This document shows, in pieces, positions 47,377 to 57,800 of a stretch of DNA of 64,000 bases. Source of the DNA: Comamonadaceae bacterium (lineage in GTDB: Bacteria; Pseudomonadota; Gammaproteobacteria; Burkholderiales; Burkholderiaceae_C). Below the pieces are notes generated by a model. The model was not told the DNA's origin and ran no database searches. It saw nothing but the letters and a program-made list of their open reading frames with translations. Positions within the stretch are counted from its first letter, which is position 1. Every line of letters begins with the position of its first letter. The position numbers and the translations under genes were made by a program. The stretch spans positions 1-64,000 of the forward strand of contig JAIXOM010000007.1 of NCBI GenBank assembly GCA_027486755.1, given 5' to 3'.

Positions 47377-48009
47377 TCACCTCAAGGGCGGGTTGAGAAT
47401 GCGCCGCCACAGGCGCGCGCGCACCTGGGCGTTTTCAATCAGCAGCGTGCTTTGCAGCCAGACCGCTGTGCCGGCCGTGGTCGCGCCCGAGGTGGTGTCG
47501 CTGCGGTGGTCGGGGCTAAAGCCGCGCGCGTTAACCAGGTAGACCGTCACGCCCGGGCCCTGCTCAGGCAGGGTCTGAGTCTCGACCTGGCAGACCGGCG
47601 GCTTGCCGGCGGACGCGGCTGCAGCCACAGGCACCGTCGCTAAAGCTGTACCCGCTTGCCACAGTGCGGCCGAGGTCCAGGCCGGCTGCGCCCCCGAGCT
47701 GAGGGCCAGCGCGCTTTGCGCCAGCACCGGCACCCGCGCAGCGCTGGGCAGCAGCAGCTGGGCCTCACAATAGAGCAGACCCGCCTGCGCCTGCTCATGC
47801 GCAATGGAGCGCATCAGCTGGGCACGGGCCAGCTGGGTCGAGCCGGCGCTGCGGCGCAACGCCGCCGCCGAGCCCAGTGCGATAGCGCCCAGCAGCACCA
47901 ACACCACCAAGAGGCTGAAGCCGCGCTCAGCAGGTACAGCCCTGCACGCAATGGGAGCGCCCGGCCGCACGGCTATCTGCTCCAGTTGCGCAAGGCCACG
48001 GTCGACCAA
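47377..48009 (-). CDS. pilX: Type IV pilus assembly protein PilX-like
   Basis: ERGFSLLVVLVLLGAIALGSAAALRRSAGSTQLARAQLMRSIAHEQAQAGLLYCEAQL; position between pilW and pilE. Start codon uncertain. Confidence 0.8.
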   Translation of the reverse strand: MVDRGLAQLEQIAVRPGAPIACRAVPAERGFSLLVVLVLLGAIALGSAAALRRSAGSTQLARAQLMRSIAHEQAQAGLLYCEAQLLLPSAARVPVLAQSALALSSGAQPAWTSAALWQAGTALATVPVAAAASAGKPPVCQVETQTLPEQGPGVTVYLVNARGFSPDHRSDTTSGATTAGTAVWLQSTLLIENAQVRARLWRRILNPPLR

Positions 48010-48851
48010 AAGGCCCGCCGCAGCCGGCCGTCGCCGGAAGTGAGGGCATTGCCAGCGCAGTCGGTGTAACTGCGCACATCATCCGGGCCTAGGACAGCAT
48101 CGCTGCTGCGCAGCAAGAGGCACAGCCGCGCCGCCCTCACCTGCCGAAAGTCACCCACCTGGGCTGCGCTCAAAAAGCGTAGCGCCGTGCCTTCGCCGGC
48201 ATCGACCGGCAGGCCCCAGCTGAGCACAAGGCGCTCAACGTTGTCGACCACAGGCTGTGGCCCACTGCTGCCCCGCCCGCCACAACGCAGCTCGCTGCGC
48301 GCTCCGGTGCTGACTTGCCAGCGGTTGTAGGCGATGTACACCCGGCTGCCGTCGGCGGCCGTGGACGGGTCCAGGCCGTTGCCCAGGCAGTCGGTGGGCC
48401 GGCCGTCGCTGCCCAGGACCGCGCTGTAGCCGTCGGCCTCATAGGCGATTTCTACCGCCGATGAGCTCAGGCTGCCCGGGGCAGGCGCAGCGGCACAGAC
48501 CGGCTGCGCGTTGCTGGGCAGACTGGCAAAGCCATGGTCGCAAGCCCACAGGGGCGCTGCCTCAAGACCAGTCTGCCAGGATGCCGGCCCGCCTGGGCTG
48601 GAGCGCAAGCGCAGCGGCCGGCCGTAGCCGGCCATCATCAAGTCGGCCCGCAGCAGCTCAATGGCGATCTGTGCGTCTTCAATCATCAGCGCCTGCGCCG
48701 CTTGCAGGCGCTGGCTGCGCCGGGCCGACACCGTCTGCACCAGGGCCGCCGCAATCAGCGACCAGGCGATGAAGGAGGCCACCAGCCATTCCAGCAGGCT
48801 CAAGCCCGCCGCTCGGCGCCCTGGCCAGCCCGACCGGCCCGCCCTCACCAC
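47973..48851 (-). CDS. pilW: Type IV pilus minor pilin PilW-like
   Basis: RRAAGLSLLEWLVASFIAWSLIAAALVQTVSARRSQRLQAAQALMIEDAQIAIELLRADLMMAGYG. Confidence 0.85.
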   Translation of the reverse strand: MVRAGRSGWPGRRAAGLSLLEWLVASFIAWSLIAAALVQTVSARRSQRLQAAQALMIEDAQIAIELLRADLMMAGYGRPLRLRSSPGGPASWQTGLEAAPLWACDHGFASLPSNAQPVCAAAPAPGSLSSSAVEIAYEADGYSAVLGSDGRPTDCLGNGLDPSTAADGSRVYIAYNRWQVSTGARSELRCGGRGSSGPQPVVDNVERLVLSWGLPVDAGEGTALRFLSAAQVGDFRQVRAARLCLLLRSSDAVLGPDDVRSYTDCAGNALTSGDGRLRRAFWSTVALRNWSR

Positions 48852-49363
48852 GCCAGCCCCACATTCAGGCAGCGCCAGCCGGCGGCCGGATCAGAAAAAT
48901 CACCAGGGCAGCGCCAATAGGCTGGCGCTGCCAGACCCAAGTCCTGCGCGCCCGGCTCGCGCCAAACTAAGGTAAGCAAGCCGCTGCGGCCGCCTGTATC
49001 GATCTGCAACTGCGCCGAGCCCTGGGGCAAGGCCTGCTGAAGGCCAGCTCGCCACTGCGCCGCGTCGGCCGAGGCCCAGGCAGGTGCATCGCACTGCCCC
49101 AGACTGCAAGCCGCGCCGCTGGCGGCCGCCGGCAGTGCCAGTTGCGCAGCCACGGCCTGCGCCTGGCACGAGCTGGCCCGCAGCCGCTCGGCCAGATCAG
49201 CGGCCAGCACCTGGGCCTGGACGGTGTGCTGATTGAGCCGGCTCTGACGCAAGGCGCCAGCCTGAGCGCTCAGCCAGGCGCTTGCGCCCAGACTGAGCAG
49301 CAGCAGGCTGATCAGCACCTCGATGAGCATGAAACCGCCGCCATCGGGCTTGTTCATGAACAT
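48845..49363 (-). CDS. pilV: Type IV pilus minor pilin PilV-like
   Basis: GGGFMLIEVLISLLLLSLGASAWLSAQAGALRQSRLNQHTVQAQVLAADLAERLRA. Confidence 0.88.
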   Translation of the reverse strand: MFMNKPDGGGFMLIEVLISLLLLSLGASAWLSAQAGALRQSRLNQHTVQAQVLAADLAERLRASSCQAQAVAAQLALPAAASGAACSLGQCDAPAWASADAAQWRAGLQQALPQGSAQLQIDTGGRSGLLTLVWREPGAQDLGLAAPAYWRCPGDFSDPAAGWRCLNVGLAW

Positions 49364-49896
49364 TGGGACTGACCCTCAGGCCGCAGCGCCGCCCGACCCT
49401 GCATCGAGATGCACACCAGGCGCAGCGCCGAGCCGGCCACCAGGCGCAGGCTCTGCCCAGCCGCCCGGGCTGCGCCTGTGGGCTGGTAGCTCAGACCGGC
49501 CCGCAAGGCGCTGGCATTGCTGGTGATGGCCTGCACCGATGCGCTGGGCTGGTGCTGGCGCAACACCAGCTTGCCGGCACCGGGCACGCGGTTGGCTTGC
49601 GCATCGAGAAAGACCATCCATCCCCGGCCCCAATCGCCATGGCCGGCGCAGGCCAGGCCGTCAAGCGTGGGACAGATTGAGACCGCCTGGCCCCGAACAA
49701 TGGCCTGAGTGCGGGCATAGCGCAAGTCATCGAGCAGGGTCTGCGCCTCGGCCTCTAGGGCCCAGCGCGCCATAAGGCCGCGCCAGGACGGCAGGGCCAA
49801 GGTGGCCAGAGCCAGCGTCAAGCCGAGCACTACCATCAACTCGAGCAAGGTAAATCCCGAGGAGCGCGCAAACGAAGGCAGGCCTGGCCGGTCCAT
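49354..49896 (-). CDS. fimT: GspH/FimT family pseudopilin
   Basis: SSGFTLLELMVVLGLTLALATLALPSWRGLMARWALEAEAQTLLDDLRYARTQAIVRGQAVSICP. Confidence 0.9.
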   Translation of the reverse strand: MDRPGLPSFARSSGFTLLELMVVLGLTLALATLALPSWRGLMARWALEAEAQTLLDDLRYARTQAIVRGQAVSICPTLDGLACAGHGDWGRGWMVFLDAQANRVPGAGKLVLRQHQPSASVQAITSNASALRAGLSYQPTGAARAAGQSLRLVAGSALRLVCISMQGRAALRPEGQSQCS

Positions 49897-50076
49897 GACC
49901 CATCCTAAGAACGCCTTGCGTGGACGGGTGTTAATTGTTATTTCGGCAGGTACCCATCAGGACTGGCTTCGGATGCAGCCGGCACCCGAAGCAGGCTGCG
50001 CGGCGCCTTACACTGCCCGAGGACAAGCCAAGACAAGACCGCAAGGCCTCAAAACGCCAAGCCACACACGCCCACC

Positions 50077-51165
50077 ATGATCGAACGCGCCCTAGAACTG
50101 GCCGCCCAGGCCCGCCTGCTGGCCCCGCCCAACCCCGCGGTGGGCTGTGTGCTGGTCGATGCCCAGGGGCAGGTGATTGGCCAGGGGCATACCCAGGCCA
50201 CCGGCCAGGCCCACGGCGAGATCATGGCCTTGCGCGATGCGGCCGCACGCGGCCATTCGGTACGCGGGGCCACCGCCTACGTGACGCTCGAGCCTTGCGC
50301 CCACCATGGCCGTACCGGCCCCTGCTGCGAGGCCTTGATCGAGGCCGGCATAGCCAAGGTGGTGGCCAGCCTCACCGACCCCAACCCGCTGGTGGCTGGC
50401 CGCGGTCTGGACCGCCTGCGCGCGGCCGGGGTGCAGGTCGAGGTCGGCCCCGGCGCGCAGCAAGCGCGCGAGCTCAACATCGGGTTTTTCAGCCGCATGC
50501 AGCGCGGCCGGCCCTGGCTGCGCCTTAAAGTGGCGGCCTCGATCGACGGCACCACCGCCCTGGGCGACGGCCAGAGCCAGTGGATCACCTCGCCCGCGGC
50601 GCGCGCCGACGGCCACGCCTGGCGCGCCCGCGCCTGCGCGGTGCTCACCGGCATAGGCACGGTGCTGGCCGACGACCCCACGCTCAATGTGCGCGAGCTC
50701 AGCACGCCGCGCCAGCCGGTGCGGGTGATCGTCGACAGCCATTTGCAAACGCCGCTGCAAGCGCGCATCTTGCAAAGCGGTGGGCCGGTTTGGATCTACA
50801 CCGCGGTGCGTGATACTGGCCGCGAGGCCGAACTGAGTGCACTGGGCGCGCACATCACCTGCCTGCCCGATGCGCAAGGCAAGGTCGACCTTGCCGCGAT
50901 GGTGCAGGACCTGGCGCGGCGCGAGATCAATGAAGTGCATGTGGAAGCGGGCAGCAAACTCAATGGCTCGCTGATGCGCGCCGGCCTGATTGATGAGCTG
51001 CTGATCTACCTGGCCCCGCTGCTGCTGGGCCCCGGCCAGGGCCTGTTGGCGCTGCCTGCGCTCGGCCAATTGTCGGACGGCATCCCCCTGCAATTTACCG
51101 ATTGCCAGCGCATCGGGCCCGACCTGCGGGTCATGGCGCGGCGGGTCGGATCCGAGGCTTTTTAG
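50077..51165 (+). CDS. ribD: Bifunctional diaminohydroxyphosphoribosylaminopyrimidine deaminase / 5-amino-6-(5-phosphoribosylamino)uracil reductase
   Basis: NPAVGCVLVD; GQAHGEIMALRDA; TAYVTLEPCAHHGRTGPCCEALIEAG. Confidence 0.97.
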   Translation: MIERALELAAQARLLAPPNPAVGCVLVDAQGQVIGQGHTQATGQAHGEIMALRDAAARGHSVRGATAYVTLEPCAHHGRTGPCCEALIEAGIAKVVASLTDPNPLVAGRGLDRLRAAGVQVEVGPGAQQARELNIGFFSRMQRGRPWLRLKVAASIDGTTALGDGQSQWITSPAARADGHAWRARACAVLTGIGTVLADDPTLNVRELSTPRQPVRVIVDSHLQTPLQARILQSGGPVWIYTAVRDTGREAELSALGAHITCLPDAQGKVDLAAMVQDLARREINEVHVEAGSKLNGSLMRAGLIDELLIYLAPLLLGPGQGLLALPALGQLSDGIPLQFTDCQRIGPDLRVMARRVGSEAF

Positions 51166-51218
51166 GGTCGAAGCAGCGCTGGCCGGCCGGCGGCCCAATT
51201 CCCTGCGAAAATACGCCC

Positions 51219-51863
51219 ATGTTTACCGGCATCATCACCGGCGTGGGGCGCATCGTCGCCATCCACCCTCTCGGCAGCTCCTTGGCCCACGGCAAACGCC
51301 TGACCATTGAGACCCCCCCTGGCTATCTGGATGATGTCGCGCTGGGCGACAGCATCGCACTCAACGGCGCCTGCATGACCGCCACCCAGATCGACCTCAG
51401 CACCCAGCGCTTTAGCGTCGACGTGTCGGCCGAATCGCTGGCGCGCACCAGCGGGCTGGGCCAGCCCGGCCCCATCAACCTGGAAAAGGCGCTGCGTGCA
51501 CATGACCGCCTGGGCGGGCATATTGTCAGCGGCCATGTCGACGGCATCGGGCAGGTCACGCACTTTGCGCAGGTGGGCGAAAGCTGGGAGTTGCGCATTG
51601 CGGTGCCGGCCCAGCTGGCCCGTTTTCTGGCCTACAAGGGCTCGATCACCGTCAATGGCGTGAGCCTGACCGTCAACCAGGTGCAAGACCCGGCCGCGCT
51701 CGAAGGCGGCTGTGAGATCAGCATCAACCTGATTCCGCACACCGTAACACATACCGCTCTGGGCAGCCTGCAAGCGGGCGCGTCCGTCAACCTCGAGATC
51801 GACCTGATCGCACGCTATGTCGAGCGCATGCTGCAGGACCAAAGAAAGCCCCTCACTTCATGA
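51219..51863 (+). CDS. ribE: Riboflavin synthase alpha subunit
   Basis: MFTGIITGVGRIVAIH; SIALNGACMT; GGHIVSGHVDGIG; GVSLTVN. Confidence 0.97.
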   Translation: MFTGIITGVGRIVAIHPLGSSLAHGKRLTIETPPGYLDDVALGDSIALNGACMTATQIDLSTQRFSVDVSAESLARTSGLGQPGPINLEKALRAHDRLGGHIVSGHVDGIGQVTHFAQVGESWELRIAVPAQLARFLAYKGSITVNGVSLTVNQVQDPAALEGGCEISINLIPHTVTHTALGSLQAGASVNLEIDLIARYVERMLQDQRKPLTS

Positions 51864-53002
51864 ATGCAGCAGCCCCCCTCACACCGCCGGTGACGATCTC
51901 GCCGGTCCAGGACATCGTGGCCGAAATGGCCGCCGGCCGCATGGTCATCCTGATCGACGAGGAAGACCGCGAAAACGAAGGCGACCTGGTGCTGGCCGCG
52001 GACCATGTCAGCGCCGATGCGATCAATTTCATGGCCCGCTATGGCCGTGGCCTGATCTGCCTGACCCTCAGCCGCGAGCGCTGCGAACTGCTGCAGCTGC
52101 CGCCCATGGTCAGCCGCAACGGCACCAAGCATTCCACCGCCTTTACCGTCTCGATCGAGGCAGCCGAAGGCGTGACCACCGGCATCTCGGCTGCCGACCG
52201 CGCCCGCACGGTGCAAGCCGCCGTGGCACCCAAGGCCCAGGCCAGCGACCTGGTGCAGCCCGGCCACATCTTTCCGCTGCAGGCCGTTGACGGCGGCGTG
52301 CTGATGCGTGCCGGCCATACCGAAGCGGGCTGCGACCTGGCGGCCATGGCCGGCTGCTCGCCCTCGGCGGTGATCTGCGAAATCATGAAGGACGACGGCA
52401 CCATGGCGCGGCTGCCCGACCTGCTGGAATTTGCCGCGGTCCACGGCCTGAAAATCGGCACCATCGCCGACCTGATCGAGCACCGCAGCCGCCATGAGTC
52501 GCTGGTCGAGCGTGTCGGCAGCCGCAGCATCCAGACCCACTGGGGCGAGTTCACCGCCCACGCTTGGCGCGACAAGCCCAGCGGCAGCCTGCACCTGGCC
52601 CTGGTCAAGGGCAGCTGGCAGCCGGGCGAGCCGGTGGCCGCGCGGGTGCATGAGCCGCTGTCGCTGTTCGATGTGCTCGAGACCGGCCGCACCATGCATT
52701 CATGGAGCCTGGACGAGAGCCTGCGCTTTATCGCCCAGGAAGGCCGTGGCGTCGCCGTGTTGCTCAACTGCGGCGAGAGCGCCGAGCAATGGCTGGCTCA
52801 GTTCGAAGGCCTGGCCCAACCCAGCCACGGGCCCAGCCGAGGCCGCATGGACCTGCGCACCTACGGCATCGGCACGCAGATTCTGCTGCAGTGCGGCGTG
52901 CGCAAGATGCGCCTGATGGGCAACCCGCGCCGCATGCCCAGCATGGCCGGCTACGGCCTGGAAATCGTGGGCTATCTGAGCAAAGACGACATCAAGGCCT
53001 GA
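51860..53002 (+). CDS. ribBA: 3,4-dihydroxy-2-butanone-4-phosphate synthase with GTP cyclohydrolase II-like domain
   Basis: [63 protein letters not shown]-terminal [12 protein letters not shown]. Confidence 0.96.
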   Translation: MNAAAPLTPPVTISPVQDIVAEMAAGRMVILIDEEDRENEGDLVLAADHVSADAINFMARYGRGLICLTLSRERCELLQLPPMVSRNGTKHSTAFTVSIEAAEGVTTGISAADRARTVQAAVAPKAQASDLVQPGHIFPLQAVDGGVLMRAGHTEAGCDLAAMAGCSPSAVICEIMKDDGTMARLPDLLEFAAVHGLKIGTIADLIEHRSRHESLVERVGSRSIQTHWGEFTAHAWRDKPSGSLHLALVKGSWQPGEPVAARVHEPLSLFDVLETGRTMHSWSLDESLRFIAQEGRGVAVLLNCGESAEQWLAQFEGLAQPSHGPSRGRMDLRTYGIGTQILLQCGVRKMRLMGNPRRMPSMAGYGLEIVGYLSKDDIKA

Positions 53003-53011
53003 AAGACAGCC

Positions 53012-53476
53012 ATGCAAACCACAGACAAAGGCCAGGCTTCGGTGCCCAGCGACGGGCGCGGCCTGCGCATCGGCATCGTGCAGGCGCGCTTTAATGAGGG
53101 CGTGACCCAGGCCCTGGCCCAGGCCTGTCTGAGCGAGCTCAAGGCAGCCGGCGTCGAGCAGATCACCCATGTACAGGTACCCGGCGCGCTTGAAGTGGCC
53201 ACCGCATTGCAGGCGCTGGCCGAGCGCGGCGGCTTTGACGCCCTCATTGCGCTGGGCTGCATCATTCGCGGCGAGACCTATCACTTCGAGCTGGTGGCCA
53301 ATGAAAGCGGTGCGGCCGTCACCCGGGTGGCGCTCGATTACCGCCTGCCGATCGCCAACGCCATCTTGACCACCGAAGACCTGCCGCAAGCCCTGGCACG
53401 GCAGGATGAAAAAGGCCGCGATGCGGCCAAGGTGGCCATCGAAATGGCCCGTCTGCTGCAAAGCCTGGCCCCATGA
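53012..53476 (+). CDS. ribH: 6,7-dimethyl-8-ribityllumazine synthase
   Basis: [48 protein letters not shown]. Confidence 0.97.
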   Translation: MQTTDKGQASVPSDGRGLRIGIVQARFNEGVTQALAQACLSELKAAGVEQITHVQVPGALEVATALQALAERGGFDALIALGCIIRGETYHFELVANESGAAVTRVALDYRLPIANAILTTEDLPQALARQDEKGRDAAKVAIEMARLLQSLAP

Positions 53477-53973
53477 ACTCACCCGCCGACATCGATCAGC
53501 CCGGCGCTGCGGCCCCCAGAGCACCTACGCCGCGCAAGGCTGGCGACAAATCGGCCCGTACCCGCGCCCGCGAGTTTGCCCTGCAGGCCCTCTATCAGCA
53601 CCTGGTGGGGCGCAACCCGGCCGAAGACATTGACAGCTTCACCCGCGACCTGATCGGCTTTCACAAGGCCGACGCGGCCCATTTCGACGCCCTGCTGCAC
53701 GGCTGCATCCGCGAGGGCGAGCAACTCGATGCCCTGATCACCCCCCACATTGACCGCAAGCTCACCGAGGTCTCGCCCATCGAGCATGGCGTGCTGTGGA
53801 TCGGAGCTTATGAGTTGCGCCATTGCATGGACGTGCCCTGGCGGGTGGCCATCAATGAGTGCATAGAGCTGGCCAAGGGCTTTGGCGGCACCGACGGCTA
53901 CAAATGGGTCAATGGCGTGCTCAACCAACTCGCACCGCAGCTGCGCGCCCAGGAGGTGGGCCGGCGCCTATGA
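53473..53973 (+). CDS. nusB: Transcription antitermination factor NusB
   Basis: [81 protein letters not shown]. Confidence 0.97.
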   Translation: MNSPADIDQPGAAAPRAPTPRKAGDKSARTRAREFALQALYQHLVGRNPAEDIDSFTRDLIGFHKADAAHFDALLHGCIREGEQLDALITPHIDRKLTEVSPIEHGVLWIGAYELRHCMDVPWRVAINECIELAKGFGGTDGYKWVNGVLNQLAPQLRAQEVGRRL

Positions 53974-55193
53974 TCCGCATCACCGAGCGCGCGCAGCGCA
54001 TCGACCCCTTCTATGTGATGGAAGTGGCCAAGGCCGCTCATCAGCTCGAACAGCAGGGGCCCGCTGGAGCGCCGCCGATGATCTACCTCAACATCGGCGA
54101 GCCCGACTTCACCGCGCCGCCGCTGGTGCAAATGGCCGCCGAGCGGGCCCTGCGAGACGGACAGACCCAGTACACGCCCGCGCTCGGGCTGACGGCCTTG
54201 CGAGAGCGCATCAGCCAGTGGTATACCCAGCGCTTTGCCGCCCAGGTGCCAGCCTCGCGCATCGTGATCACCGCCGGCGCGTCAGCCGCGCTGCAGCTGG
54301 CCTGCCTGGCCCTGGTCGAAGCGGGCGACGAGATCCTCATGCCCGACCCGAGCTACCCCTGCAACCGGCACTTTGTCAGCAGCGCCGGTGGGCAGGCGGT
54401 GCTGCTGCCCACCACCGCGGCCCAGCGGTTTTCACTGTCCCTGGCCAGCGTACAAGAGGCCTGGAGGCCGGCCACCCGCGGCGTGCTGCTGGCCTCGCCC
54501 TCCAACCCCACCGGCACCTCGATCGCGCCCGACGAATTTAAGCGTCTGCATGAATTCGTGCTGGGGCGCGGCGGCATCTCGATGATCGACGAGATCTACC
54601 TGGGCCTGAGCTACGAAGAACAGTTCGGGCACAGCGCACTGGCCCTGCCGGGCGAGCTGGGCGAGTCGGTGATCAGCATCAACAGCTTCTCGAAATACTT
54701 CAACATGACCGGCTGGCGCCTGGGCTGGCTGGTGCTGCCACCGGCACTGGTGCCGGTGGTCGAACGGCTCGCGCAAAACCTGTTCATCTGCGCCAGCGCG
54801 CTGGCCCAGCACGCAGCCCTGGCCTGCTTCGAGCCCGATAGCCTGGCCGAATATGAACGTCGGCGCGCCCAGTTCAAAGCCCGCAGGGACTATTTTTTGC
54901 CCGAGCTCGAGCGCCTGGGCCTGCATGTACCGGTGCGCCCCGACGGCGCCTTCTACGCCTATGCCGACGCCAGCTCGGCCATTGCAAAATTAGGTCTGCC
55001 CGCAGACCGGCCCGACGGCACCGGCGGCAGCTGGGACCTGGCTTTTGCGCTGATGCAGCAGGCGCGGGTGGTGGTCACGCCCGGGCGCGACTTTGGCCAG
55101 GCCGACCCTCAGCGCTACCTGCGCTTTTCCACCGCCAGCAGCATGGACCAATTGCAGCAGGCCGTCGCCCGCCTGGAGGCGGTCCTTGGCTGA
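53970..55193 (+). CDS. PLP-dependent class I/II aminotransferase
   Basis: [65 protein letters not shown] overlaps the nusB stop. Confidence 0.94.
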   Translation: MIRITERAQRIDPFYVMEVAKAAHQLEQQGPAGAPPMIYLNIGEPDFTAPPLVQMAAERALRDGQTQYTPALGLTALRERISQWYTQRFAAQVPASRIVITAGASAALQLACLALVEAGDEILMPDPSYPCNRHFVSSAGGQAVLLPTTAAQRFSLSLASVQEAWRPATRGVLLASPSNPTGTSIAPDEFKRLHEFVLGRGGISMIDEIYLGLSYEEQFGHSALALPGELGESVISINSFSKYFNMTGWRLGWLVLPPALVPVVERLAQNLFICASALAQHAALACFEPDSLAEYERRRAQFKARRDYFLPELERLGLHVPVRPDGAFYAYADASSAIAKLGLPADRPDGTGGSWDLAFALMQQARVVVTPGRDFGQADPQRYLRFSTASSMDQLQQAVARLEAVLG

Positions 55194-55611
55194 GGCCCAC
55201 CGCGCCGCCTTTGAATGGCCGGTCAGGGTGTACTGGGAAGACACCGACGCCGGCGGTATCGTCTTCTACGCCAACTACCTCAAATACTTCGAACGCGCCC
55301 GCACTGAATGGCTGCGTTCGCTGGGCATTTCGCAACAGGCCTTGCGCCAAAGCAGCGGCGGCATGTTCGTGGTCAGCCAAACCGAAGTGCGCTACCTCCG
55401 ACCGGCCCGGCTCGACGACGAATTGCGGGTCAGCGCTGCCCTGACCCAGGTGGGCCGCGGCAGTCTGCACCTGCAGCAGCAAGCCTGGCTCATCAGCGAC
55501 AAAAGTGTGCTGTGTGAGGCGACAATACGCTTGGGCTGGGTCGACGCGCTCAGCCTCAAGCCCAGCCGCATCCCTGCCCTGGTTTTACAACAACTCCAAG
55601 CCAGCCCATGA
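55186..55611 (+). CDS. ybgC: YbgC/tol-pal-associated acyl-CoA thioesterase
   Basis: WPVRVYWEDTDAGGIVFYANYLKYFERARTEWLRSLGI; likely TTG start overlapping the aminotransferase stop. Confidence 0.92.
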   Translation: MAEAHRAAFEWPVRVYWEDTDAGGIVFYANYLKYFERARTEWLRSLGISQQALRQSSGGMFVVSQTEVRYLRPARLDDELRVSAALTQVGRGSLHLQQQAWLISDKSVLCEATIRLGWVDALSLKPSRIPALVLQQLQASP

Positions 55612-56300
55612 ACCACGAACTGTCCATCATCCCGCTCCTGCTCAACGCCAGTTGGGTGGTCAAGGCCGTGGTGCTGATCCTCATCGGCATGTCTCTGGCC
55701 AGCTGGACCACCATCTTCAGCAAGCTGCTGCGGATCAAACGGGTCAAGAGCCAGAACGATGCCTTTGACAAGGAGTTCTGGTCAGGCACCAGCCTGAACG
55801 ACCTGTATGCCGCCGCCCTGCGCAATGCCAAAGAGACCGGGCCGATGGAGCGCATCTTTGCCAGCGGCATGCGCGAATTTCAAAAGCTGCGCGAGCGCCG
55901 CGTCAACGACGCACCGACCTTGCTCGACGGCGCGCGCCGCGCCATGCGGGCGAGCTACCAGCGAGAACTCGACGCGGTCGAGGCCAATCTGTCCTTCCTG
56001 GGCACGGTCGGCTCGGTCGCGCCCTATGTGGGCCTGTTTGGCACCGTCTGGGGCATCATGCACGCTTTCACCGGGCTGGCTGCGCTGGAGCAGGTAACCC
56101 TGGCCACCGTGGCCCCCGGCATCGCAGAGGCCCTGGTGGCCACCGCCATCGGCCTGTTCGCGGCGATTCCGGCCGTCATCGGCTACAACCGCTTCGCCCA
56201 CGACATCGACCGGGTGGCCAATCGGCTGGAGACCTTCATCGAAGAGTTCTCCAACATCCTGCAGCGCAATCTGGGCGCCCAGTCGGCGTCCGGTCACTAA
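55608..56300 (+). CDS. tolQ: Protein TolQ
   Basis: LSFLGTVGSVAPYVGLFGTVWGIMHAFTGLAALEQVTLATVAPGIAEALVATAIGLFAAIPAVIGYNRF. Confidence 0.97.
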   Translation: MNHELSIIPLLLNASWVVKAVVLILIGMSLASWTTIFSKLLRIKRVKSQNDAFDKEFWSGTSLNDLYAAALRNAKETGPMERIFASGMREFQKLRERRVNDAPTLLDGARRAMRASYQRELDAVEANLSFLGTVGSVAPYVGLFGTVWGIMHAFTGLAALEQVTLATVAPGIAEALVATAIGLFAAIPAVIGYNRFAHDIDRVANRLETFIEEFSNILQRNLGAQSASGH

Positions 56301-56305
56301 GAGCC

Positions 56306-56746
56306 ATGGCCAGCGTACAGGCACGAGGCCGGGGCCGGGGTCGGCGCACCATCAACGAGATCAATATGGTGCCCTTCATCGATGTGATGTTGGTGCTGCT
56401 CATCATCTTCATGGTCACCGCCCCCCTAATTACCCCCAGCATGATCGCCCTGCCCCGGGTGGGCAAAGCTGCGGCGCAGCCGGTCAAGCCCATACAGGTG
56501 CAGATCGCCAAGAACGAAAGCCTGGAAATCAAGCCCAGCGGCGGCAACAGCCAGCCCAGCACCCTGGCCGATGTGGGGCAGGCGGTCAAGCGCCTGCAGC
56601 CGGCGGTCCCAGAAGGTGAGCAGCCCACGCCGGTGCTGATCAGCGCCGATAAGTCGGTGCGCTATGAGGTGGTGGTCAAGGTGATGGACGCCCTGAACAA
56701 GGCTGGCGTCAGCCGCATTGCGCTGTCGGTGCAAACCGGAAATTGA
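56306..56746 (+). CDS. tolR: Protein TolR
   Basis: RRTINEINMVPFIDVMLVLLIIFMVTAPLITPSM. Confidence 0.97.
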   Translation: MASVQARGRGRGRRTINEINMVPFIDVMLVLLIIFMVTAPLITPSMIALPRVGKAAAQPVKPIQVQIAKNESLEIKPSGGNSQPSTLADVGQAVKRLQPAVPEGEQPTPVLISADKSVRYEVVVKVMDALNKAGVSRIALSVQTGN

Positions 56747-57702
56747 GCAGCGCGCAGGCCATGAACGCAGCGCCCGCCCAAGACCTCAACCCGCCTGCAG
56801 CCGCCAGCTCCGGGCCGGCGATGGCACTGTCCCTGCTCGCACACGCCCTGCTGGTGCTGGCCCTGGCCTGGGGAGTGAACTGGTCGCGCACCGACCCGAC
56901 GGTGGCCTTCAGCGCCGAGATCTGGGCACCGGTGGCTGAGCAAGCCGCGCCTGCCGCCGCCGCGCCAGAGGCGACCCCAAAGCCCACACCGCCGCCCCCG
57001 CAGGAGCGGCCAGCTCCGCCGCCACCACCGCCACCAGCGCGTGTCCAGCAGGAAGCGCGCGATGCCGAGCTGGCGCTGGAAAAGCGCCGCAAGGAAAAGC
57101 AAAAAGCCGAGGAGAAAACCCAGAAGGACAAGGCTGAGAAGGCGGCAAAAGAAAAGCTTGAAAAAGAAAAAATCGAGAAAGAACGCAAAGAAAAAGAAGA
57201 CAAGCAGCGCGAAAAGGCCAAGGAAGAAGCGCGCAAGGAGCAGGACCGCAAGGAAGCGGCCGAATCAGAAAAACGCAGACAAGAGCAACTGCGCCGTATC
57301 CAGGGCCAGGCGAGTTCCACCACCGCAACCGGCACGCCTAGCGCGACCGGTGCAACCGGTGCGACCGGTGCGACCGGAGCGGCCGAGGCCAAAGGCACCG
57401 CCCAGCGCTCAGCTGCGCCCTCGTCCAGCTACGGCGGCAAGATCGTTCAGCTGATCAAGGACAACACCAAATTCACAGACCCCAATTCGGGCCGCCCCTC
57501 GGTGGTAGTGCTGGTGCGGACTTCGCCCCAGGGCAAAATCGACCTCAAGGAATCAAAAATTATCAGCACCAGTGGCAACCAAGCCTTCGATGAGGCGGTG
57601 CTGCGCGGCATCCAGAAAATGGAATTTGTACCCAAGGACACCGACGGCCGCATACCCGAGATGCTGCTGCGCGAGGGGCTAGAGCTCAAGGTCACCCTCT
57701 AG
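56743..57702 (+). CDS. tolA: Cell envelope integrity protein TolA (TonB-like C-terminus)
   Basis: N-terminal TM, long KEKEKIEKERKEKEDK helix, C-terminal PSVVVLVRTSPQGKIDLKESKIISTSGNQAFDEAVLRGIQKMEFVPKD. Confidence 0.94.
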   Translation: MSSAQAMNAAPAQDLNPPAAASSGPAMALSLLAHALLVLALAWGVNWSRTDPTVAFSAEIWAPVAEQAAPAAAAPEATPKPTPPPPQERPAPPPPPPPARVQQEARDAELALEKRRKEKQKAEEKTQKDKAEKAAKEKLEKEKIEKERKEKEDKQREKAKEEARKEQDRKEAAESEKRRQEQLRRIQGQASSTTATGTPSATGATGATGATGAAEAKGTAQRSAAPSSSYGGKIVQLIKDNTKFTDPNSGRPSVVVLVRTSPQGKIDLKESKIISTSGNQAFDEAVLRGIQKMEFVPKDTDGRIPEMLLREGLELKVTL

Positions 57703-57800
57703 GATGAGCGGCCAGCGCCTCGGCTCCTCCTTGATGCCGCCCGCGCCAGGCCCGAAGCAAGGCGGCTTCCTCAACCCTGCACAGGCACCATGCGCCCCCT

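Noticed and set aside
50000-50076. Possible FMN riboswitch before ribD
   Set aside because: The short leader does not show the conserved RFN blocks.
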